Origin: Listeria innocua | GTDB lineage: Bacteria > Bacillota > Bacilli > Lactobacillales > Listeriaceae | Reading direction: 5' to 3' | Length of the DNA: 64,000 bases | NCBI RefSeq assembly: GCF_028596125.1 | Contig: NZ_CP117229.1 | Span: forward strand, 1-64,000 | Shown: one piece after another, positions 42,303 through 52,304 of the stretch | Layout of the letters: each line of letters opens with the position of its first letter | How positions within the stretch are numbered: the stretch's first letter is position 1 | Position numbers and translations under genes: made by a program | Notes under the pieces: generated by a model | Told to the model about the DNA's origin: nothing | Databases searched by the model: none | Seen by the model: only the letters and a program-made list of their open reading frames with translations

Positions 42303-42542
42303 ATGGCTGGAGGACGCAGAGGCGGACGCCGTCGGAAAAAAGTATGTTACTTTACTTCCAATGGTATTACGCATATCGATTATAAAGATGTAGAACTTCT
42401 TAAAAAATTCGTTTCCGAACGTGGTAAAATTTTACCTCGTCGTGTAACTGGAACAAGCGCTAAATATCAACGTAAACTTACTGTTGCTATCAAACGCTCT
42501 CGCCAAATGGCATTACTACCATTTGTTGCTGAAGAAAAATAA
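42303..42542 (+). CDS. rpsR: 30S ribosomal protein S18
   Basis: 79-aa S18 with a basic N-terminus ([11 protein letters not shown]) and the conserved core [34 protein letters not shown]. One cysteine (KKVCYF) is present. AGGAGGAAC precedes the ATG. Last gene of the operon, closed by a terminator. Confidence 0.98.
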   Translation: MAGGRRGGRRRKKVCYFTSNGITHIDYKDVELLKKFVSERGKILPRRVTGTSAKYQRKLTVAIKRSRQMALLPFVAEEK

Positions 42543-42552
42543 GTTAACTATT

Positions 42553-42586
42553 AACAGTCTAGAATTTATTTCTAGGCTGTTTTTTG
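42553..42586 (+). terminator. Terminator after rpsR
   Basis: AACAGTCTAGAA pairs with TTCTAGGCTGTT, then T run. Confidence 0.92.
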
Positions 42587-42697
42587 TTAAATGGAGACTT
42601 TATGCGGAGGAAACTTAGGGCTTAAGTTGGACGTTTAGCATCTTACATTCATGTTATTCTTAAATAGAAGTAAAAAAATACACAGGGGGCAACAAAA

Positions 42698-43309
42698 ATG
42701 TATAAAAAATTAGCAACAGTAGGGGTGGCAGTATTATTAGTAGGAGCACTATCTGCGTGTAGTTTTAATGATGATAAGGATACTTCTTCAAGTAATAGCA
42801 GTAAAGAAACTACTAGTAGCAAAAGTAACAACGATAAAAGCTCATCCGATAGCTTGCAAAATAAAAGCTTCGATATGAGTTATGAAGACGCGGTGAAAGC
42901 ATTTAAAGATAAACATAGTGATGCAGAAATTTCTAGCGTTGAATTAGAGAAAAACTTGGGAAAATATATTTATAAAGTAGAAGGTATCTCAAACGATAAT
43001 GAGTACGAAATGAAATTTAATGCAGAAACAAAAGAAGAATTAGCTGACGAAACCGATAAATTAGATAAAGAAGATACAGGTGGAGTAGAAAAAGAAAACG
43101 AAAAAATCAGCTTAGATGGAATTAAATCACCAAAAGAAGCAATGGACAAAGCCGTTAGCGAGCAAGCAGGCGATGTAACAAGTTGGAAAATAGAAAGAGA
43201 ATTAGATACAACTTATTATGAAGTAACTGTAAAACAAGGTAACAATAAATACGAAATTAAGTTAAATTCAAAAACATTAGATGTCTTACAAACAGAACAA
43301 GATGACTAA
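42698..43309 (+). CDS. PepSY-domain lipoprotein
   Basis: 203-aa surface lipoprotein. The signal peptide ends in the lipobox ALSAC with Cys21, followed by a Ser/Lys/Asp-rich linker (about residues 22-60). Two PepSY-like repeats follow: SYEDAVKAFKDKHSDAEISSVELEKNLGKYIYKVEG and SPKEAMDKAVSEQAGDVTSWKIERELDTTYYEVTV. PepSY domains are thought to inhibit or chaperone exported peptidases. Monocistronic, with a terminator after it, just upstream of the agr locus. Function not known. Confidence 0.88.
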   Translation: MYKKLATVGVAVLLVGALSACSFNDDKDTSSSNSSKETTSSKSNNDKSSSDSLQNKSFDMSYEDAVKAFKDKHSDAEISSVELEKNLGKYIYKVEGISNDNEYEMKFNAETKEELADETDKLDKEDTGGVEKENEKISLDGIKSPKEAMDKAVSEQAGDVTSWKIERELDTTYYEVTVKQGNNKYEIKLNSKTLDVLQTEQDD

Positions 43310-43317
43310 AAACACGA

Positions 43318-43357
43318 AAAGTTACCTGTGATTATTCTTTCGCAGGTAGCTTTTTTT
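43318..43357 (+). terminator. Terminator after the PepSY lipoprotein gene
   Basis: AAAGTTACCTG pairs with CAGGTAGCTTT (one G-U pair), followed by T7. Confidence 0.9.
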
Positions 43358-43495
43358 ATGAATAATATTACTAAAGTTAAAGGTTAATATAGTCTTTTGT
43401 TACTATTCAGAGGTACTTTTTACACGTTTGAAAATTCTGAAATGTATCCAAAAAATCGGCATTTTTGCTGTTTTTGAGTCGTTCATGACAAGAAT

Positions 43496-43525
43496 CGGAC
43501 ATTTCATTACATTTTTGGTTATAAT
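43496..43525 (+). promoter_or_regulatory. Probable agr P2 promoter
   Basis: A weak -35 (CGGACA, 43496-43501) and TATAAT (43520-43525), spacer 18, precede agrB. The upstream 60 bp contain direct-repeat-like CATTTTTG/ACATTT blocks where AgrA would be expected to bind, but I cannot define its sites. Confidence 0.45.
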
Positions 43526-43564
43526 GGCTAAATTCGTTGTAAAATGTTAGTGGAGGTGAATTAG

Positions 43565-44179
43565 TTGAGTAATTTTACTGCAAAAGTACCTTTGTCAGAA
43601 AGAATGGCGGATGTTTTGATTTCAAAAGATCGCTGGAAAGATGACGAAGAAGGTTATTTAAAAGTAAAATATGGGCTGGAGATAATTTTAATTAACGTCA
43701 TGAAGTTTGCAATCGTATACGGTATTGCCTTAGTAACAGGGTTATTACTGCAAACAGTGACAGTGCATCTGTCATATTTATGGCTCAGACGGTATTCTTT
43801 TGGATTACATGCGACCAAAACATTGAACTGTACACTAATTAGCTTAACAATGTTTGTGCTTGCACCTTTTATTTTCCAAAATATACCTTCTAATAATTGG
43901 ATTGTTTTAGGCACATTTGCATTTATACTACTCAACATGTTTTTATTCGCTCCGGCAGACACAGAAAGTTTGCCTTTAATCGGTGAAGAACACCGGAAAA
44001 AACTAAAAAGAAAAGCGATGATAGGAACGCTAATTTTAACGGGAATTGCGTTACTAATACCATTCGCAGAGATGAAAACATTAATCATGGTAGGATCTTT
44101 GTTTCAGGTGATAAGTATTAATCCACTTACTTACAAACTATTGAAAAGGAGGTATCGGAACTATGAAAAATATGAATAA
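43565..44179 (+). CDS. agrB: AgrB, propeptide-processing membrane endopeptidase
   Basis: 204-aa integral membrane cysteine protease that cleaves AgrD and helps form and export the autoinducing peptide. About five to six hydrophobic segments are present. The catalytic His and Cys are in RRYSFGLHATKTLNCTLIS. The start is TTG (43565), with GGAGGTGAATTAG upstream. Its 3' end overlaps agrD by 17 nt and encodes the agrD Shine-Dalgarno. Confidence 0.96.
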   Translation: MSNFTAKVPLSERMADVLISKDRWKDDEEGYLKVKYGLEIILINVMKFAIVYGIALVTGLLLQTVTVHLSYLWLRRYSFGLHATKTLNCTLISLTMFVLAPFIFQNIPSNNWIVLGTFAFILLNMFLFAPADTESLPLIGEEHRKKLKRKAMIGTLILTGIALLIPFAEMKTLIMVGSLFQVISINPLTYKLLKRRYRNYEKYE

Positions 44180-44324
44180 ATCAGTTGGTAAATTCCTTTC
44201 TAGAAAGCTAGAAGAACAATCCATGAAAGTTGCGGATTCTTCTATGAGTAAAGCTTGTTTCATGTTTGTATACGAACCAAAAAGTCCATTTGTGAAAATG
44301 CAAGAAAAAAACGAAAATAAATAA
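44163..44324 (+). CDS. agrD: AgrD, autoinducing peptide precursor
   Basis: 53-aa precursor beginning MKNMNKSVGKFLSRKLEEQ, with an amphipathic N-terminus. The peptide core is ACFMFVYEP followed by an acidic, lysine-rich C-terminal tail. Known Listeria AgrD is processed to a thiolactone peptide starting at the single Cys (CFMFV). AAAAGGAGGT lies about 9 nt upstream of the ATG, and the gene overlaps agrB. AgrB should process it and AgrC sense it. Confidence 0.96.
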   Translation: MKNMNKSVGKFLSRKLEEQSMKVADSSMSKACFMFVYEPKSPFVKMQEKNENK

Positions 44325-44419
44325 ATTTAAAACTGTATAACATCAAAATTCATGCTAAAATAAAAAGAAGGCAAACTTACATATTTAAACATAGATATTT
44401 TAGACAGTGGAGGATTAAT

Positions 44420-45715
44420 ATGTTTAGTATTTTGATGGCAATTATACAGATAACGGGTATTTTTATAGCAATCCAGATTTTGACAAACAAAGTTTTTTCA
44501 ATTAAAGAGGGATTGGTTACTATAGCAATTGCTATGCTAGCCTTCCCTTTATTTACATTAGTTCAATACTGGTCGATGATTTTTGTGTTGATTGTTTTTG
44601 TAAGTGCCTTATATTGGAAAAATAAAAATGTGATAGTTTCAGGTTCTATTACGCTTGTGGTCATTATTTTGCTTACTATCAGTGATTCTATAGTAGGTTT
44701 TATTTTAGTACCGGGCTTGAACTTTAAATATGATGAAATATTTAATGAATTGTTACCAACACTAATTTACTGTGCGGGAATGCTGGCGAACTTGTTGGTA
44801 TTTTCGTTTATTCTTAGAAAATTGATTGAAAAAGTTAATATTTCTAGATTTGTTGAACATAGAAAATATGCGTACATTATTTTTTCTATCGTGGCTCTTA
44901 CTGTCTTAGCGTTCTATATGAACATATATGCGGGGTCAATCGCAGGTTTCGATGGATCAGTTTTGAAAATTAATACGCTTATTTTTACAGGATATACCAT
45001 TTTGTTAATAGTTATTGTGACGGTTGTGATTAACACTGCAACCAATGAACTTAAAGTACAGAATCAGAAGGAACAGCTAGAACAGTTACAGGATTATGTT
45101 ACTACATTAGAGTCCCTGCATAGAGAAATGCGCGTTTTTCGTCATGATTATGTGAATATCCTGTCAACGCTTGTAGGATATATTGATAACGATGATATGC
45201 CGGGTTTGAAGTATTACTTTGAAAATAATATCGTACCTATAAATAAAACAATTGAATCTAACAACTATAAAATTTCTTTGCTTCAAAATATTCATGTGAT
45301 TGAACTGAAAGGCTTATTGGCGGTTAAGTTAATACGAGCCCAAGAGTTGAAAATTGATGCAATTTTAGAAGTAGTTGAACCGATTGATAAGATTTCGATG
45401 GATAGCATAGATTTATGCAAAGTTGTCGGGATTTTACTGGACAATGCTGTCGAAGCGGCACTAACTTGTGAAAATCCAGTTATTCGAATCGCGTTTGTGA
45501 AGAAGGGTGATAGCATTATTATTGTGTTTGCGAATAGCTTGCCAGTAAATATGCCACCGATTTATAAAATATTTGAAGAAGGTTTTTCCACAAAAGGAGA
45601 GGGTCGTGGTTTAGGACTTGCTAGTTTGCGGGAGATTATGAAGAAATATTCGCACGTTGCCTTAGATACAAAAGTGACTAATAGAGAAGTTATTCAAGAA
45701 TTAGAAATTATGTAG
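44420..45715 (+). CDS. agrC: AgrC, sensor histidine kinase
   Basis: 431-aa HPK10-type sensor for the autoinducing peptide. The N-terminal sensor has about six to seven membrane helices (residues 1-205), followed by a coiled-coil stretch, the phospho-His in VFRHDYVNIL (near residue 240), and an ATPase domain with ILLDNAVEAAL and GRGLGLASLREI. GGAGGATTAAT precedes the ATG. 95 bp separate it from agrD; I see no terminator there. Confidence 0.96.
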   Translation: MFSILMAIIQITGIFIAIQILTNKVFSIKEGLVTIAIAMLAFPLFTLVQYWSMIFVLIVFVSALYWKNKNVIVSGSITLVVIILLTISDSIVGFILVPGLNFKYDEIFNELLPTLIYCAGMLANLLVFSFILRKLIEKVNISRFVEHRKYAYIIFSIVALTVLAFYMNIYAGSIAGFDGSVLKINTLIFTGYTILLIVIVTVVINTATNELKVQNQKEQLEQLQDYVTTLESLHREMRVFRHDYVNILSTLVGYIDNDDMPGLKYYFENNIVPINKTIESNNYKISLLQNIHVIELKGLLAVKLIRAQELKIDAILEVVEPIDKISMDSIDLCKVVGILLDNAVEAALTCENPVIRIAFVKKGDSIIIVFANSLPVNMPPIYKIFEEGFSTKGEGRGLGLASLREIMKKYSHVALDTKVTNREVIQELEIM

Positions 45716-45733
45716 AAGAATGGGGATGATTTT

Positions 45734-46462
45734 ATGCTACCGGTTTTTATATGTGAAGATAATAGGATGCAGCGAGAAAGGTTAACAAAATATATTGAAG
45801 ACTATATAATGGTTGAACATTTTGATATGAAGTTGGAACTTTCAACAGGTGATCCGTTTGAGTTAGTATCACGAATGCCTAGACATCAAGGTATGGGACT
45901 GTATTTTCTTGATATTGATTTAGGACAACCGGACATGAATGGCTTTGAATTAGCTCAAGAAATCAGGAAATTCGATCCACGCGGTTTCATCATTTTCATT
46001 ACGACACATGCGGAACTGAGTTATATGACTTTCACGTACAAGGTGGAAGCGCTTGATTACATTATTAAAGATGATATTGATATGTTGCATGACCGTGTTT
46101 TAGCTTGTATGAAGCAGGCAGAAGAACGAATCTCTAACGACCAAGATATGCAGAAGTATTTTACCTTTAAAGTTTCCGATAAAAAGATTATTCACGAACT
46201 TTTAGACGATATTTTGTTTTTCGAAACAGCGCCTACGATTCATAAAGTAATTTTACATGGCAAAAATCGCCAAGTGGAATTTTATGGTAAGTTGAAAAGC
46301 ATTGAGAAAATGTTGGATGAATCTTTTTATAGGTGCCATCGCTCGTATATTGTGAATAAGAAAAATATCCACGAACTTGATACGACAAAAGGCGTGGTGA
46401 AGATGTCTAACGGAGAAAATTGTTATGCATCATCAAAACTAATTAAAAGTTTGAGTTTATAA
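45734..46462 (+). CDS. agrA: AgrA, LytTR response regulator
   Basis: 242-aa response regulator: a receiver domain (about residues 1-125, phospho-Asp in LYFLDIDLG) and a LytTR DNA-binding domain (about 140-240, containing FYRCHRSYIVNKKNI). It activates the agr promoter and controls biofilm and virulence-related genes in Listeria. It follows agrC after 18 nt, with GGGGATGA as the ribosome binding site; a terminator follows. Confidence 0.97.
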   Translation: MLPVFICEDNRMQRERLTKYIEDYIMVEHFDMKLELSTGDPFELVSRMPRHQGMGLYFLDIDLGQPDMNGFELAQEIRKFDPRGFIIFITTHAELSYMTFTYKVEALDYIIKDDIDMLHDRVLACMKQAEERISNDQDMQKYFTFKVSDKKIIHELLDDILFFETAPTIHKVILHGKNRQVEFYGKLKSIEKMLDESFYRCHRSYIVNKKNIHELDTTKGVVKMSNGENCYASSKLIKSLSL

Positions 46463-46488
46463 AAGTGGCCTTCAGGGTCGCTTTTTTT
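46462..46488 (+). terminator. Terminator of the agr operon
   Basis: AAAGTGGCC pairs with GGGTCGCTTT through two G-U pairs, then T7; it begins at the agrA stop codon. Confidence 0.8.
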
Positions 46489-46549
46489 GTACGAACGTCA
46501 GCTTGAATTTGATGAAATGGGGAAATATAGGTAAAATAATAGTGATGAA

Positions 46550-46579
46550 TTGTTAGTTAATTTTATGTTATGATATAGA
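46550..46579 (+). promoter_or_regulatory. Possible gdpP promoter
   Basis: TTGTTA and TATAGA with an 18-bp spacer and a TG one base before the -10 box. Confidence 0.4.
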
Positions 46580-46628
46580 TACTCAAATTCAGACAAAAGG
46601 TATGTAAAAAAATGGGGAGCTGGATGAA

Positions 46629-48602
46629 ATGTCAGGCTATTTTCAAAAACGAATGCTTAAATATCCATTATACGGTCTGATTGCAGCGACAATTATTTTG
46701 AGCGTAATCACGTTCTTTTTTTCGTGGTGGTTATCGGCGTTAGTAGTTGTTGGCGGAATTATTCTTACAGTTGCGATGTTTTACTTTGAATATCGCCTAA
46801 ATGAAGACGTTCAATTGTATGTTTCTAATTTAACGTATCGGATTAAGCGTAGTGAAGAAGAAGCGCTAGTTGAAATGCCGATGGGGATACTTCTGTATGA
46901 TGAACATTATAAAATCGAATGGGTTAACCCTTTCATGTCCAAATACTTTGATAAAACTGAGCTAATTGGTGAATCTTTGGAAGAAGTGGGACCGGAATTT
47001 CTGGATGTAATAACTGGAAATGATGAAAAAGGAATTATGTCAATTGCTTGGCGTGAGCATCGTTTTGATACGATTGTAAAGCGAAAAGAGCGGATTTTGT
47101 ACTTATATGACCGAACGGAGTATTATGATTTAAATAAGAAATTTCAAGCGAATAAATCAGTATTTGCGGTTATTTTCTTAGATAATTATGATGAATGGGC
47201 GCAGGGTATGGATGATAGACGCCGTAGTGCCCTAAATAACTTAGTGACATCGATGTTGACTAACTGGGCCAGGGAGCACCGTATTTATTTGAAGCGAATT
47301 TCGACAGACCGATTTATGGCTTTTTTGACCGAAGAAATGTTGAAGCAATTGGAGGAAGAGAAGTTTCAAATCTTGGACCGAATTCGTGAGCGGACGTCAA
47401 AACAAAATATTCCGCTGACTTTAAGTATTGGGATTGGTTATAAGGAAGATGATTTGATTAAGTTGGCAGATTTGGCTCAGTCAAGCTTGGACCTTGCTCT
47501 AGGGCGAGGCGGAGATCAGGTCGTAATCAAACAACCTGAAGGAAAAGTTAGATTTTATGGTGGGAAAACGAATCCGATGGAAAAACGGACTCGAGTTCGG
47601 GCACGCGTTATCTCGCAAGCTTTGCAAGAACTAATTACGCAAAGTGACCAAGTTTTTGTTATGGGGCATCGCTATCCGGATATGGACGTAATTGGGTCAA
47701 GTCTAGGTGTAATGCGAATTGCTGAAATGAACAATCGGAATGCTTATGTGGTCGTTGAACCTGGCAAAATGAGTCCTGATGTGAAGCGACTAATGAATGA
47801 AATTGAAGAATATCCAAATGTGATTAAAAACATTGTGACTCCACAAGTTGCGCTGGAAAATATCACAGAGAAGAGTTTGCTTGTCGTAGTTGATACGCAC
47901 AAACCTTCGATGGTTATTAATAAGGAACTGCTTGATTCTGCTACGAATGTGGTCGTTGTTGATCATCACCGTCGTTCAGAGGAATTTGTTGGTAATCCGG
48001 TTCTGGTTTATATTGAGCCATATGCGTCATCTACAGCGGAACTGATTACGGAGCTATTTGAGTACCAGCCTGATTTAGAACAGGTTGGGAAAATTGAAGC
48101 GACAGCATTACTTTCGGGAATTGTTGTTGATACGAAAAACTTTACGCTTCGAACTGGTTCAAGAACATTTGATGCGGCGAGCTATTTACGATCGCTTGGA
48201 GCAGATACAATTTTAGTGCAACAATTTTTAAAAGAGGATATAACTACTTTTACACAGCGGAGTCGTTTAGTAGAGTCGCTTGAAATTTATCATGATGGTA
48301 TGGCAATTGCGACTGGACATGAAGACGAGGAATTCGGCACGGTTATAGCTGCGCAGGCGGCGGATACGATGCTTTCGATGGAAGGTGTACAGGCATCCTT
48401 CGTTATCACGCTACGTCCAGATAAATTAATCGGGATTAGCGCGAGGTCGCTTGGACAAATCAATGTGCAAGTCATTATGGAAAAACTAGGCGGTGGTGGA
48501 CATTTATCGAATGCAGCCACACAGCTTAAAGATGTTACAATTGCAGAAGCAGAAAAACAATTAATTAGCGCCATTGATGCGTATTGGAAGGGAGAAACAT
48601 AA
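46629..48602 (+). CDS. gdpP: GdpP, cyclic-di-AMP phosphodiesterase
   Basis: 657-aa membrane enzyme (PdeA in Listeria) that degrades c-di-AMP to pApA. Two N-terminal transmembrane helices (about residues 12-55), a PAS domain (about 75-160), a degenerate GGDEF domain (about 170-300), and a DHH-DHHA1 catalytic unit with [33 protein letters not shown] and C-terminal [10 protein letters not shown]. The upstream GGGGAGCTGG provides the ribosome binding site. rplI starts two bases after the stop, the common Firmicute order. Confidence 0.97.
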   Translation: MSGYFQKRMLKYPLYGLIAATIILSVITFFFSWWLSALVVVGGIILTVAMFYFEYRLNEDVQLYVSNLTYRIKRSEEEALVEMPMGILLYDEHYKIEWVNPFMSKYFDKTELIGESLEEVGPEFLDVITGNDEKGIMSIAWREHRFDTIVKRKERILYLYDRTEYYDLNKKFQANKSVFAVIFLDNYDEWAQGMDDRRRSALNNLVTSMLTNWAREHRIYLKRISTDRFMAFLTEEMLKQLEEEKFQILDRIRERTSKQNIPLTLSIGIGYKEDDLIKLADLAQSSLDLALGRGGDQVVIKQPEGKVRFYGGKTNPMEKRTRVRARVISQALQELITQSDQVFVMGHRYPDMDVIGSSLGVMRIAEMNNRNAYVVVEPGKMSPDVKRLMNEIEEYPNVIKNIVTPQVALENITEKSLLVVVDTHKPSMVINKELLDSATNVVVVDHHRRSEEFVGNPVLVYIEPYASSTAELITELFEYQPDLEQVGKIEATALLSGIVVDTKNFTLRTGSRTFDAASYLRSLGADTILVQQFLKEDITTFTQRSRLVESLEIYHDGMAIATGHEDEEFGTVIAAQAADTMLSMEGVQASFVITLRPDKLIGISARSLGQINVQVIMEKLGGGGHLSNAATQLKDVTIAEAEKQLISAIDAYWKGET

Positions 48603-48604
48603 TT

Positions 48605-49051
48605 ATGAAAGTTATTTTCTTAAAAGACGTAAAAGGTAAAGGTAAAAAAGGTGAAACAAAAAATGTTGCAGATGGTTATGCAAACAATTTTTTAATTAAA
48701 AACGGTTACGCGGTTGAAGCTAGCAATGCGGCTTTAAGCACACTTTCCGCGCAAAAGAAAAAAGAAGATAAATTAGCTGCTGAAGAACTAGCTGAAGCAA
48801 AAGCTTTGAAAGAAAAAATGGAAAATTTAACAGTGGAATTAAAAGCGAAGTCTGGTGAAGGCGGCAGATTGTTTGGTTCTATTACATCTAAACAAATTGC
48901 TCAAGCGCTTGAAAAAACACATGGTATTAAAATAGATAAACGTAAAATGGACTTACCAGAAGCGATTCGGGCTTTAGGACATACGAAGGTGCCGGTGAAA
49001 TTGCACCATGAAGTAACGGCAACACTTGATGTACATGTGAGTGAAGAATAA
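48605..49051 (+). CDS. rplI: 50S ribosomal protein L9
   Basis: 148-aa L9, beginning [17 protein letters not shown], with an N-terminal RNA-binding domain, a long connecting helix rich in Lys/Glu/Ala, and a C-terminal domain with [17 protein letters not shown] chose ATG 48605, with AAGGGAG 10 nt upstream inside the end of gdpP; an earlier in-frame start at 48584 would lie before it. Confidence 0.98.
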   Translation: MKVIFLKDVKGKGKKGETKNVADGYANNFLIKNGYAVEASNAALSTLSAQKKKEDKLAAEELAEAKALKEKMENLTVELKAKSGEGGRLFGSITSKQIAQALEKTHGIKIDKRKMDLPEAIRALGHTKVPVKLHHEVTATLDVHVSEE

Positions 49052-49075
49052 TTTTTCTTAAGGGAGCGTAAGACA

Positions 49076-50428
49076 GTGGATAATAATTTCCAGGACAGAA
49101 CACCACCACAAAATATTGAAGCCGAACAAGCTGTACTGGGCGCGATATTTCTTGAGCCAAATGCGCTGATTACTGCTTCTGAAATTTTAATGCCGGATGA
49201 TTTTTATCGAACTGGTCACCAAATCATTTTTGAAACGATGCTTGATTTGAATGACCACGGGAAGGCTGTCGATGTTTTAACAGTATATGAGGCGCTTGCT
49301 GCCAAGGGTAATTTAGAAGATGCGGGTGGTTTGCCTTATTTGACGGAATTATCCGGTGCTGTACCAACTGCGGCTAACTTGGAATACTATGCCCATATTA
49401 TCGAGGACAAGGCGCTTCTCAGACGTTTAATTAGAACTGCTACCCAAATTGCAACAGATGGTTATTCGCGCGAAGACGAGCTCGATATGCTTATGGACGA
49501 AGCGGAAAAGAGTATCTTGGAAGTTTCGCAACGTAAAAATGTTGGTGCATTTAAGAATATTAAAGATGTCCTAGTTAAAACTTATGATGATATTGAAATT
49601 TTGCATAATCGTAAAGGTGATATTACTGGTATTCCGACTGGATTTAACGAGCTGGACAAAATGACAGCTGGATTTCAGCGGAATGATTTAATTATTGTTG
49701 CCGCGCGTCCTTCTGTTGGTAAAACGGCATTCGCCTTAAATATCGCGCAAAATGTTGCAACGAAAACAGACGAGAATGTGGCCATTTTTAGTTTGGAAAT
49801 GGGTGCGGAACAACTTGTTATGCGTATGCTTTGTGCGGAAGGAAATATTAATGCGCAGAATTTACGGACGGGTGCTTTAACGAGCGATGATTGGCAAAAG
49901 CTGACAATCGCGATGGGTACACTTTCTAATTCTGGGATTTATATTGATGATACGCCGGGTGTTCGTGTGAATGAGATTCGTTCCAAATGTCGTCGTTTAA
50001 AACAAGAAACAGGTCTTGGTATGATCGTAATCGACTACTTGCAACTTATTGCGGGGAGCGGTCGTGGCGGTGAAAATAGGCAACAAGAGGTTTCTGAGAT
50101 TTCTCGGTCGTTAAAAGCTTTGGCGCGGGAACTTGAAGTACCGGTAATTGCCCTTTCACAGTTGTCTCGTAGTGTAGAGCAACGTCAAGATAAACGTCCA
50201 ATGATGTCAGATATTCGTGAATCGGGTTCGATTGAGCAAGATGCGGATATTGTAGCCTTTTTATACCGGGAAGATTACTATGATCGGGAAGGTGAAAATG
50301 ACGGTACGATTGAGATTATTATTGCAAAACAACGTAATGGTCCGGTCGGTGACGTGAAATTAGCCTTTGTAAAAGAATACAATAAGTTTGTGAATTTAGA
50401 AGTGCGTTATGATGACGCAATGGCTTAA
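49076..50428 (+). CDS. dnaB: Replicative DNA helicase DnaB (DnaC in Bacillus naming)
   Basis: 450-aa hexameric helicase of the replication fork. The N-terminal DnaB domain contains TPPQNIEAEQAVLGAI. The RecA-like domain has Walker A ARPSVGKTAFALN near residue 210, MIVIDYLQLI near 315 and the DIRESGSIEQDADIV motif. The start is GTG, with AAGGGAGCG upstream. Last gene of the gdpP-rplI-dnaB group. No intein is present. Confidence 0.98.
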   Translation: MDNNFQDRTPPQNIEAEQAVLGAIFLEPNALITASEILMPDDFYRTGHQIIFETMLDLNDHGKAVDVLTVYEALAAKGNLEDAGGLPYLTELSGAVPTAANLEYYAHIIEDKALLRRLIRTATQIATDGYSREDELDMLMDEAEKSILEVSQRKNVGAFKNIKDVLVKTYDDIEILHNRKGDITGIPTGFNELDKMTAGFQRNDLIIVAARPSVGKTAFALNIAQNVATKTDENVAIFSLEMGAEQLVMRMLCAEGNINAQNLRTGALTSDDWQKLTIAMGTLSNSGIYIDDTPGVRVNEIRSKCRRLKQETGLGMIVIDYLQLIAGSGRGGENRQQEVSEISRSLKALARELEVPVIALSQLSRSVEQRQDKRPMMSDIRESGSIEQDADIVAFLYREDYYDREGENDGTIEIIIAKQRNGPVGDVKLAFVKEYNKFVNLEVRYDDAMA

Positions 50429-50433
50429 TAAGG

Positions 50434-50484
50434 AAACCTTGTGAAATTCTAATTAGATTTGGAGTTTGCAAGGTTTTTATTTTA
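50434..50484 (+). terminator. Terminator after dnaB
   Basis: AAACCTTG pairs with CAAGGTTT across a 27-nt loop, followed by a T-rich tract. Confidence 0.75.
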
Positions 50485-50541
50485 TGCAAAAAGGTATCGT
50501 ATTACTAAAAATGTACTTTGGTTTTCTATTAAAATGATTAA

Positions 50542-50585
50542 AAAAGCGAACGATAAAATTACCTTACAAATCAATGTTCGTAAAT
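50542..50585. promoter_or_regulatory. PurR operator: two inverted PurBoxes before purA
   Basis: AAAAGCGAACGAT (50542-50554) and, inverted, AATGTTCGTAAAT (50573-50585) match the Bacillus PurBox AWWWCCGAACWWT with two and one mismatches. They lie 18 bp apart, immediately upstream of the purA -35 box, as in B. subtilis. Confidence 0.7.
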
Positions 50586-50588
50586 CCA

Positions 50589-50617
50589 TTGACTATTTTG
50601 GTGGCAAACGGTACAAT
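50589..50617 (+). promoter_or_regulatory. purA promoter
   Basis: TTGACT and TACAAT with a 17-bp spacer, directly after the PurBox pair. Confidence 0.75.
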
Positions 50618-50686
50618 GTATAGTGGAAAATGAAGAGGCTATGAAAAAATCATAGCTATCAAAGACCAATTAAATGAGGTGTTTAA

Positions 50687-51979
50687 ATGTCTTCAGTTGT
50701 TGTTGTAGGAACACAGTGGGGCGATGAAGGAAAAGGGAAGATTACGGATTTTCTTTCCGAGAATGCAGAAGCGATTGCTAGATATCAAGGTGGGAACAAT
50801 GCGGGTCATACAATTAAGTTTGATGGCGTAACGTACAAATTGCACTTAATTCCATCAGGTATCTTTTACAAAGAAAAAATTAGTGTTATTGGTAACGGTA
50901 TGGTTGTTGATCCAAAAGCTTTAGTGGAGGAATTAAAATATCTTCATGACAAAGGCGTGGATACTTCTAATTTGCGTATTTCTAACCGCGCGCACATTAT
51001 TTTACCGTATCACATTCGGATTGATGAAGCTGACGAAGAACGTAAAGGCGCAAACAAAATCGGTACAACGAAAAAAGGTATCGGGCCGGCATACATGGAT
51101 AAAGCAGCTCGTGTTGGTATTCGTATTATCGATTTACTAGATAAAGAAACTTTTAAAGAAAAATTAGAGCATAATCTTGGTGAGAAAAACCGTTTACTAG
51201 AGCGTTTTTATGAGCTAGAGGGCTTTAAATTAGAAGATATTTTAGATGAGTACTACGAATATGGTCAACAATTTAAAGACTATGTTTGTGATACGTCAGT
51301 TGTTTTAAATGATGCATTAGATGATGGCAAACGTGTGTTATTTGAAGGAGCGCAAGGGGTTATGCTTGATATTGATCAAGGAACATATCCATTTGTAACT
51401 TCAAGTAATCCGATTGCTGGTGGCGTAACAATTGGTAGCGGTGTTGGCCCATCGAAAATCAATCATGTTGTTGGTGTTGCAAAAGCATATACAACTCGTG
51501 TTGGAGATGGTCCTTTCCCAACTGAATTATTTGATTCTATTGGTGACACTATCCGTGAAGTTGGCCATGAATATGGTACAACTACTGGTCGTCCGCGTCG
51601 TGTAGGTTGGTTTGATAGCGTGGTTGTTCGTCATGCTCGTCGTGTGAGCGGACTAACAGATTTATCCTTAACGCTACTGGACGTTTTGACAGGGATTGAA
51701 ACACTTAAAATCTGTGTAGCGTACAAGTTAGACGGAAAAACAATTACAGAATTCCCGGCAAGCTTGAAAGACTTAGCTCGTTGTGAACCTGTTTATGAAG
51801 AACTGCCTGGTTGGACAGAAGATATTACTGAAGTGCAATCATTAGATGACCTACCAGTAAATTGTCGTCATTACATGGAACGCATTGCTCAACTTACAGG
51901 TGTGCAAGTTTCTATGTTCTCTGTAGGTCCTGACCGCGCGCAAACTCACGTTGTTAAAAGCGTGTGGCGTTTAGCTTAA
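50687..51979 (+). CDS. purA: Adenylosuccinate synthetase
   Basis: 430-aa enzyme that joins IMP and aspartate with GTP to form adenylosuccinate, the first step to AMP. Motifs are the P-loop [14 protein letters not shown] at the N-terminus, GNNAGHTI with the catalytic His, and [14 protein letters not shown]. The ATG has GAGGTG upstream. Monocistronic, with its own promoter, PurBoxes and terminator. Confidence 0.98.
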   Translation: MSSVVVVGTQWGDEGKGKITDFLSENAEAIARYQGGNNAGHTIKFDGVTYKLHLIPSGIFYKEKISVIGNGMVVDPKALVEELKYLHDKGVDTSNLRISNRAHIILPYHIRIDEADEERKGANKIGTTKKGIGPAYMDKAARVGIRIIDLLDKETFKEKLEHNLGEKNRLLERFYELEGFKLEDILDEYYEYGQQFKDYVCDTSVVLNDALDDGKRVLFEGAQGVMLDIDQGTYPFVTSSNPIAGGVTIGSGVGPSKINHVVGVAKAYTTRVGDGPFPTELFDSIGDTIREVGHEYGTTTGRPRRVGWFDSVVVRHARRVSGLTDLSLTLLDVLTGIETLKICVAYKLDGKTITEFPASLKDLARCEPVYEELPGWTEDITEVQSLDDLPVNCRHYMERIAQLTGVQVSMFSVGPDRAQTHVVKSVWRLA

Positions 51980-51993
51980 TATTACTACAACCT

Positions 51994-52028
51994 AAACTCT
52001 CTGAGGATTTTCCTTGGAGAGTTTTTTT
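51994..52028 (+). terminator. Terminator after purA
   Basis: AAACTCTC pairs with GAGAGTTT, with an inner AGGA/CCTT pairing, followed by T7. Confidence 0.85.
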
Positions 52029-52223
52029 GATGTTATTAATAGGAAATATTGCTCATGGCAAGGACTTTTTCTTTAAAATCACTGTGTATCATTTGTGTAT
52101 TTAAAAGTTGTAAAATTTAACAAAAATAAGTTTTGTTTGTGAAAAACACATCTTTTTATAGAAATGGGATTCCACAAAAATACCTAATAACGTTGAAATG
52201 AAGTGGTTTTGTTCGTTTTTATG

Positions 52224-52280
52224 TCACAATTTCTTTTGTGAATTCATGATATAATTTGATTGTGATAGCTTATTCACAAT
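52224..52280 (+). promoter_or_regulatory. esxA promoter with flanking inverted repeats
   Basis: An extended -10 box (TGATATAAT, 52247-52255) has no good -35 element. TCACAA-N6-TTGTGA (52224-52241) lies just upstream, and ATTGTGA-N8-TCACAAT (52259-52280) just downstream, so the -10 box is bracketed by two inverted repeats made from the same half-site. This is the end of a 325-bp gap after purA; its first 190 bp are AT-rich with further short TGTG/CACA elements and no gene. Confidence 0.55.
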
Positions 52281-52304
52281 AGATAATAAGAGGAGATGAA
52301 GTGA

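Noticed and set aside
44277-44283. Possible homopolymer frameshift in agrD
   Set aside because: Recounting the A run gives five A, which preserves the expected YEPKSPFVKMQEK tail, so the gene is intact.
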